From: Sebastes aleutianus
Taxonomy: Eukaryota; Chordata; Actinopteri; Perciformes; Sebastidae
Assembly: GCA_916700875.1 (NCBI GenBank)
Contig: CAKAKS010000034.1
Coordinates: forward strand, 19,166,506 to 19,230,505
Reading direction: 5' to 3'
Length of the DNA: 64,000 nucleotides
Under the pieces are notes generated by a model. The model saw only the letters and a list, made by a program, of their open reading frames with translations. It was not told where the DNA came from and searched no databases. Below are positions 57,445 to 64,000 of the stretch, in pieces. The stretch's first letter is position 1. Each line of letters opens with the position of its first letter. The position numbers were made by a program, and so were the translations under genes.

Positions 57445-58562
57445 ATGGTGGAGGAAGTACTCAAAGCCTTGTACTGAAGTAAAAGTCGAAATATAACAAT
57501 GTTAAAGTACTACATTACAAGTAAAAGTCATTCAAAATTATAGTAATGTAAAGGTATACAACTATATAAGCTGCAAAATGTACTTCTGTATGAAATGTAG
57601 AAGTCTGTTCTGCTGTAAAATGGCCCCTGTGACTGATAAATTAGTATAACATAATTAGATTATTAATACTGATGCATGAATAAGCCGCATTTTACCTTTG
57701 TAGCTGGTCGAGGTGGAGCTAGCTTTATAGGTGCTAAATTCCATATCCAGGCATTAATATAGCAGCAAATGCTATGTAATATATTGGAGCAATGTCTACC
57801 TGAGCAGAGAATGAAGTCACTCTCCCTCTGTGTTAGTTGTAATCCGAGCTTCTCCTTGCTTTGTTGACATCGTCGGGCAGACTGCGATTGCTTTTAGCGC
57901 ATGTTCGTGCATGTTGCCGCCGGTTACAGCTGTTAACGGCGTCCCGACCGACAGCGTTGTCACGGAAGCGTAGCACCCGCCCTCCGGTTCCCCCTCAGGT
58001 AAACACTGTTAGCCTTTTCGCTGTTGTTTGCACCGTTAGCTACAAGCCACCGGGCTCGCCATTGCCATGTTGAGAGCCGTTGAAAGGCAATAGAATTTAT
58101 ATACAGTCAGTAATTAGTTAGTTGATTCCAGTGGTTTCCAACCTAGAGGTTTGGTCCCCTCCAAAGAGTCAGGTGAATCTGAGGAGTCGTGAGATGGTTA
58201 ATGAGGTCGGAAAGAAGACTTTTCTGTAATCTTTGCTCTTTTTTTGTAAAATACTAGATGAATGACATGTTTTGGCCTCAAACGGTTATTCAAGCGAAAC
58301 CATCTGAGAAACGTGACAATGAGCCATAACTAGACACTGCTTATGTAACTACTGGTTTAATCTTTGACAGTATATTGCATTTTATAAGCCCAACATGTGT
58401 CTTTTTCATGTAAAATCTCAGCTGATTTGAAGCTGGCAGATAAATGTAGACCTAGTGGAGTAATGTATGTTAGTATGTTCCTAGTAATTCTAAAGTGGGT
58501 TAAAATGGAAATACTTAAGTACAGTACTTAGCACTTTTCTTGGTTATTTTCCCACCACTGAA
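57445..58562. mobile_element. Non-autonomous element of the AGTAAAAGT family, copy 1
   Basis: Left end GGTGGAGGAAGTACTCAAA, right end (other strand) CAGTGGTGGGAAAATAACC. Shares TCTACCTGAGCAGAGAATGA with the copy at 62361-62950. A hAT-like start, CAGTGGTTTCCAACC at about 58128, may mark a nested insertion. Confidence 0.65.
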
Positions 58563-58920
58563 ATCAGTTAATCATTTAGTCTATTAGGTATCAGACAATA
58601 GTGCAAAATGGCCATCAAAATTTCTCAGATATTTATATATTAAATATATAATGATATTCAGAGAAAAGCAGCAAATCCTCACATTTGAGAACCAGCATTT
58701 ATTTTTTCCACTTTTTTGTATGATAAATGAACTAAACGATGAATCCATTCACGATTATATGGGGACTATAGTCTATATTGTATATAATGCTGTATTTTTT
58801 ACATTCTGAGTCCACACACTTGCATTGTAAACCTTGTGCAGCATTCTTTGGCAACAGTGTAGTTAATCACAGCCATGCCAATGAGACAAATGTGTGTTCG
58901 ACAGACAGAGAGCGGATGAA

Positions 58921-58945
58921 TAGAATAGAATAGAATAGAATAGAA
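58921..58945. repeat. (TAGAA)5 microsatellite
   Basis: Five perfect pentamers followed by TATATCTTTATTGTCATTGT, which resembles a LINE tail read on the minus strand. Confidence 0.95.
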
Positions 58946-60062
58946 TATATCTTTATTGTCATTGTACAAGTACAACAATATTTAAATGCAATCCTCAAAA
59001 AGTGCAAGAAACATAGACAATAACGTGCCTCTAAAACTAGGAAAAAAAATAATAAGAGAGAGGAGACAGATGTACACAGATGGAGAGAGAGAGAGACTGA
59101 AACTGAGGCAGAGGAATGAGAGAAAGGCAGTGGTCTATATATAGGTAGAGACGGAGAGGAAGGAAGCTGATAAGGGGACCAGAGGTGAAAAAGAGGGTGC
59201 GATGCAGAAAGACAAATTACCACCTATGCCATTCTTTTGGTGCGACACTTCGGCAAATAAAGACAAAAATAAAAAAAGCCAACTGACATTTAAAGCAAAG
59301 TCAGCCTTCAGACGTGTTAGTGGTTGTTGAAAATCTGCTGTAGCGATGCTGACAGGGTGGAGCGTTGTGCTCTACGTCTGCAGCGGCAGTCCTGGTATTC
59401 AGGGGGTATCTCAGCCTCTCTCTCACATGCTCACACTCTCTCCTCTGTTACCTTGGCAACATATTTTCTGCATGGAAATAGCATCTCTTGCTGTGCCCAC
59501 CGCACACACAAAAAGAGGCATTTCAAGAGATTTAAACGTGTTTAGAAGAGATTTAAGTTACGGACCTACAGATTGGATGAAATTGAGTTATGGTGTTCTG
59601 CATGCCTTCACATCAAATTGGCTGAGTGTCGGAGCAATGGAGGAGCTAAGCACAGACAGGCTTTCACTATATGTAGCCAAGGATCTACAGAGAAGTCCAT
59701 TTGTGCATTCTACATTTGCAGAATAAAGTTTACTCTGTCATACATTATATGATGATAGCTTATCCTATTTACACTGGTGGTTGTTTGCCTCAGGATTTAT
59801 TTACATGAATATGAAATTCAGCTCTTGACAAGCAGAGCACAAGCGGGAGAAAGATCCTTGGCAGGAGTGTTATTAAGAAGAGTAAAATGAATAATAAAGA
59901 ACAGAGGGCTGAGGGGTTGATCTGGAAGGATTTCCTGATTTAGTTTCCACTCACAGATGAAGGGGGTTTAGTGCAGCTGTAAGAACCGTGGGTATCTCAC
60001 TGCTGAGGCCGCCTGCTACGCTTCAGTGTGATAAACCTTTGTTTGCTTGCTGCCAGTGCAAC

Positions 60063-60066
<4 letters not shown>

Positions 60067-60094
<28 letters not shown>
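60067..60094. repeat. (AG)14 microsatellite
   Basis: Perfect AG repeat in intergenic DNA. Confidence 0.95.
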
Positions 60095-60098
<4 letters not shown>

Positions 60099-61229
60099 TA
60101 ATGAAAGAAAATCCAGGCGTTGAAGATTGTAGGTGAGATCACACTCGGCTGCAAATAAGCTCCGATTTGGCCGAAGCAGGGAGAGTAAGAGAGAAGGGGA
60201 ATAACATCCAGGTAAACATGCAGCACAGAATTAAAAATAGGAGGGGAAAAAAATACTCAAGTGCCTTGACTCCTGGGAGAGAGGAGCCATAATGAAATAA
60301 GCATCTGAAAGAGAGCAGGTGTTGGAGGCTTGACAGACTTCAGCTGCATAACAAGTAGCGCATTTACTCTCCCCTGCCTTTGTCAATCAAAACAACCAAT
60401 CCCGTGAATAAATGCTCCCTTAGAATAAAAAAAAGACAGAGACCCCCAAGTGGAATCATGCCTGAATCAGCCTTTACATATACTCTCACTTTCTCATACA
60501 CAGAGCTGGTCTCAGGTAGAAGAAAAGTGCGCCTGGTTTTGAATTTCAAGCAGCAAATGTGAGCTAAAAAAAAAGCCAATAAGACATCAAGAATGCACTG
60601 GAGCTAAATCAATGTATTTCCTCACCAGAAAAACAAAGCTCCTCTTTTGTTTTTCCTCTTCCCTCTTGGATCATTTATGTGACAGACTGCAAGAAAAGAT
60701 TCAAACTTTACCTCACACACACATAGAGAGGCTTGATGACACTGCTGTATCCACCGCCTGGGGATCAGCACCATGGATAGCACTGCCTGCCACCTTGGGT
60801 GAAAGACACTACAGATTAGTGCCAGAAGGGGGCAGTATGAGCTGATCTGGAGTCTGCACTGGGATGACCAGGATCAGGCCAAAAGAGCAGGATCTTAGCA
60901 GGACGCTGAGGTCGACAGTTGTGCTAATCCTGCTGGCTGAGCAGAAAAGGGGAATGGATTTATGTGTAAACTCAAAAACTGCAAGTGGAGACCGGAGAAG
61001 GAAGGAAGGAAACTCCCACCGAGCTGATGCAGCTTTTAGAAACTCTTGTTACCCTGAGTCAAATATGAATGAAGAGAGAGTTACTTTTTAATAATTCTCT
61101 CAGAGTACACGTTGGGAAGCCTGTGGTGTGTTTACTAACCACAAGAATTGAGACTCTAAGGGGGAATTATGTGAAGCTTTTTTTTAAGCCAAAAAACATA
61201 CTTGTTTCAGAATATTGAATTGACACAAC

Positions 61230-61528
61230 TAGAGCTGCAACGATTTATCGATTAGTTGTCAACTATTAAATTAATCGGCAACTATTTTGATAATCGATTA
61301 ATCGGTTTGAGTAAGAAAAAAAGTAAAAATTCTCTGATTCCAGCTTGTTAAATGTGAATATTTTCTGGTTTCTTTACTCCTCCATGACAGTAAACTGAAT
61401 ATCTTTGAGTTGTGGACAAATTTGTGGACCATTTTCTGACATTTTATAGACCAAACAACTAATCGATTAATCGAGAAAATAATCAACAGATTAATCGACA
61501 GTGAAAATAATCGTTAGTTGCAGCCCTA
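61230..61528. mobile_element. hAT-like MITE with CGATTAATCG motifs
   Basis: Inverted ends TAGAGCTGCAACGAT and, from the right, TAGGGCTGCAACTAACGAT. Internal inverted CGATTAATCG motifs. Flanks show only a partial (5 of 8) duplication. A further diverged fragment of the same family follows at about 61550-61680. Confidence 0.75.
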
Positions 61529-61839
61529 AACACATTTAAAAGATGTCCCCTTTGATTCTGGGAAACTGTAATGGACATTTTAACTATTTTCTGACTTTTC
61601 ATAGACCAGATAATGAATTGATTACTCGAGAAATTGATTAGTAGATTCATTTTAATTGTTAGTTGCAAACCCTTTTGCAGATTTCGTTATAATGCTGCTG
61701 ATCATTTTCCACGGCATACCATTGTTTCTAGAATTTCTTTTGTTTGTTTATATTTTCCAATATCTTTTGTGTGGTCATTGATGGATTATTGAACGTGCTA
61801 TGGGTACAGTCGAGGGGCCATAGCCTCTGTGTGATATGA

Positions 61840-62115
61840 ATGGTTAATGAACTTGCATTTATATAGCACCTTTCTAGTCTTCCAAACACTCAAAGCGCTC
61901 TACATTACATGTTACAGAGGCTGCCATGCAAGGTGCCACCTGCTAATTAGGATTTATAATCTAATGATCATTCATACACCGATGGCACGGCCTTCGGGAG
62001 CAATTTGAAGTTCAGTATCTTGCCCAAGGACACTTTGACATGCGGACTGGAGGAGCCGGGGATCGAAACGCCAATCTTCCATTTACCCGCTCTACCTCTG
62101 AGCCACAGCCGCCTA
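61840..62115 (-). mobile_element. tRNA-derived SINE
   Basis: On the minus strand it begins GGCGGCTGTGGCTCAGAGGT, containing a pol III A box (TGGCTCAGAGG), then a B box-like TTTCGATCCC, followed by a body with GTGTCCTTGGGCAAGATACT and a 3' end GGTGCTATATAAATGCAAGT. This is a tRNA-headed SINE typical of teleosts. Confidence 0.85.
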
Positions 62116-62360
62116 TTGACTATTGATATTTCTGGTCTTCTAAAAAAACATAGAAGCATGAAGAACAACAAAGACGCATCATGACATCAGTGGTGTAGTG
62201 GAGGCTGTATACCCACCTGTTTTTTTTGTCAGTTTACAATATACCCACCTATCAGCCAAACACTCACAGGAGAGTATTCCCACTTCCTCCTCAGTAACCT
62301 ACACATCTACCTAGTAGTACACCCACCTCATCACCGACCACTACACCACTGCATGACATC

Positions 62361-62950
62361 CACTGGTGGGAGAAGTATCCAGATCATTACTCAGTAATGC
62401 CAAACTATAAAAACACTCAATTACCACTGATGGTCTTGCATTAAAAAATGTACTTAAGTAAAAGTGCATAAGTTTGAGCAAGTATTAGAAATAAAAGCAC
62501 TCACTGTGCAGAATGGCCACTCTCAGTGTTATATTATCATATTATGGGATAATTAGTACTTATGCATTAACGTGTCCGCAGTACTTTAATGTTGTAGCTG
62601 GACTGCTGGAGGTTGAACTAATTTTACCTGCTTTATATTCTGTGCATTTTAATCTAGAACATTAGCTGTCAAATAAATGGATTTCCCTCAGAAATATAGT
62701 GGAGTAGAAGTTTAAAGTAACATGGAAGTACTCATCATTATGCACGGTACTTAAAGGTTCTCGATATTCAGAGCATTAATGTGGCAGCAAACAACCATTT
62801 GCGATGTAAAGATATAGTGGAGTAATGTCTACCTGAGCAGAGAATGAAGTCGTGTTGTAATACAAACTTTTCTGCGCTTTGTTTACGTAGCCGGAATGGC
62901 CACACGCGACACCTGTATGTAAATGTACTTAGTAACTTTCAACCACTGAG
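62361..62950. mobile_element. Non-autonomous element of the AGTAAAAGT family, copy 2
   Basis: Left end CACTGGTGGGAGAAGTATCC, right end (other strand) CAGTGGTTGAAAGTTACTAA. Shares several internal blocks, including TCTACCTGAGCAGAGAATGA, with 57445-58562. Confidence 0.7.
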
Positions 62951-63198
62951 GACATTTTCAGGAACTGTGTATGCATGCGAGCCAAAGGGACAAATCTATT
63001 TGGATGTGGTGTAAAGGATCTGATAGCATTTTGCATATGACAGTTCCTGTTTGGCAGGTAACTGAATGTTCCTGCCCCAAGCAGGTTTTGAACTTCATAC
63101 GTGACTGCTATGAAATGTGATGAAAGGCTTCCTCATGTAGGAAAATCACATTCAAAATTCTGCAGTATGCTTGGGGAAATAGTTCTCAGTAATAATAT

Positions 63199-63500
63199 TA
63201 GGGCTGCAACTAATGATAAATTTCATTACTGATTGATCTGACACTTGTTTTCTCAATTGATTGATGGTATTCTTTATAGCAAAAACACCCATTATAATTA
63301 CCCAAAGACCATAAGATGTCTTTATATTTCTCATTTTATCGATTCAAAAACAAAAGATATTCAGTTTACTATCATACATGACAAAGAAAAGCAGTATTTG
63401 TTGAGCTGGAAGGAGAAAGTATTTGCCGTTTTTGCCTGAAAAAAAAGATTTGATTAACTTATTTGATCAACAAACTGATCAATTTATTGTTTCAGCTCTA
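63199..63500. mobile_element. hAT-like MITE with perfect 8-bp TSD
   Basis: Starts TAGGGCTGCAAC and ends TTTCAGCTCTA. Exact flanking duplication AATAATAT at 63191-63198 and 63501-63508. Same general family as 61230-61528. Confidence 0.85.
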
Positions 63501-63508
63501 AATAATAT

Positions 63509-64000
63509 ACCTAACTTTGCATTAAATGGGGTAAAATGAGCCAAAACACTTGTACGTTCATTTTAGATGGTGTAGACTTTAAAACAATAAGCAGGCTAAA
63601 TAATACATTTGGTTACCACTAATTCAGAGGGAGTTTATCTGAAACAAATAATCAATCAAAAGGATACACTTAATAATAGCGTATGTGCATTTTGACAGGG
63701 TGGGAATGAGCCATTTTATTGTGGGCAGTTGAGATACATGGGTGTAAATATCAACAAAAGGAAGTTAATGGTTGACATCTGTACATTACATTCCAACAAA
63801 GAAAGTGATGGTCTCGCTTGCAGCCAGTTCAAATGTTCGCTCCAGATACTTTAAACGAGACGCGTTCCGAATAAGTTTATATTACTCATTCATCTGTGTA
63901 AAGACAGTTCATAGAAAATATAAAGCAACTCATGACTAAAAGTTTAATTGGTTAACACTTTAAATCACACCTCTATCTATGTCTACGTAATTTCAATACA
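63509..64000. other. Window end, no feature recognised
   Basis: About 0.5 kb of AT-rich DNA with no ORF or repeat I can identify. Confidence 0.5.

Noticed and set aside
62040..62115. Functional tRNA gene
   Set aside because: A and B boxes are present but the sequence continues into a SINE body and does not fold into a complete tRNA with proper 3' end.

Overview
This is a piece of vertebrate nuclear DNA, almost certainly from a ray-finned (teleost) fish. Genes are split into many short exons with consensus GT/AG boundaries. Introns are small to medium, and the non-coding DNA is packed with short TTAA-flanked and hAT-type non-autonomous transposons, LINE 3' tails, a tRNA-derived SINE and long dinucleotide repeats of the kinds common in percomorph fish. 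The species cannot be named from the sequence.

Five protein-coding genes can be read, and every splice junction I assigned keeps frame. From left to right they are: (1) znf410, plus strand, 5' end outside the window, last seven coding exons at 352-8885; (2) entpd5, minus strand, complete, 13 coding exons at 15970-9723, 432 residues; (3) aldh6a1, minus strand, complete, 12 exons at 32145-22216, 526 residues; (4) a compact samd15-type SAM-domain gene, plus strand, three exons at 34074-36073, 114 residues; (5) an LRFN-family synaptic adhesion gene, best matched to lrfn5, plus strand, five coding exons at 44774-51008, 798 residues, with a possible non-coding first exon near 39.0-39.4 kb. Human ZNF410, ENTPD5, ALDH6A1 and SAMD15 lie at 14q24 and LRFN5 at 14q21, so the order fits a conserved block of human chromosome 14.

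The genes are not an operon or a pathway. ZNF410 is a nuclear C2H2 factor, ENTPD5 an ER/secreted nucleoside diphosphatase (needed for bone mineralisation in zebrafish), ALDH6A1 a mitochondrial valine/pyrimidine catabolic dehydrogenase, SAMD15 an uncharacterised SAM protein, and LRFN5 a postsynaptic adhesion molecule. znf410 and entpd5 converge tail to tail with about 0.8 kb between stop codons. aldh6a1 and samd15 diverge from a roughly 1.9 kb interval. The far right (about 52-64 kb) has no recognisable gene and mostly holds repeats.

I see no sign of a previously undescribed multi-gene system. The points most worth a second look are: an LRFN5-type extracellular region joined to an LRFN2-like cytoplasmic tail ending in a PDZ ligand (ESTL); a 118-unit TG repeat right beside the splice acceptor of a frame-neutral zinc-finger exon of znf410; four copies of a TTAA-flanked element, two of them with full-length palindromic arms; a roughly 25-bp minisatellite at three separate loci; and a possible distal entpd5 promoter whose exon would create an overlapping upstream ORF.
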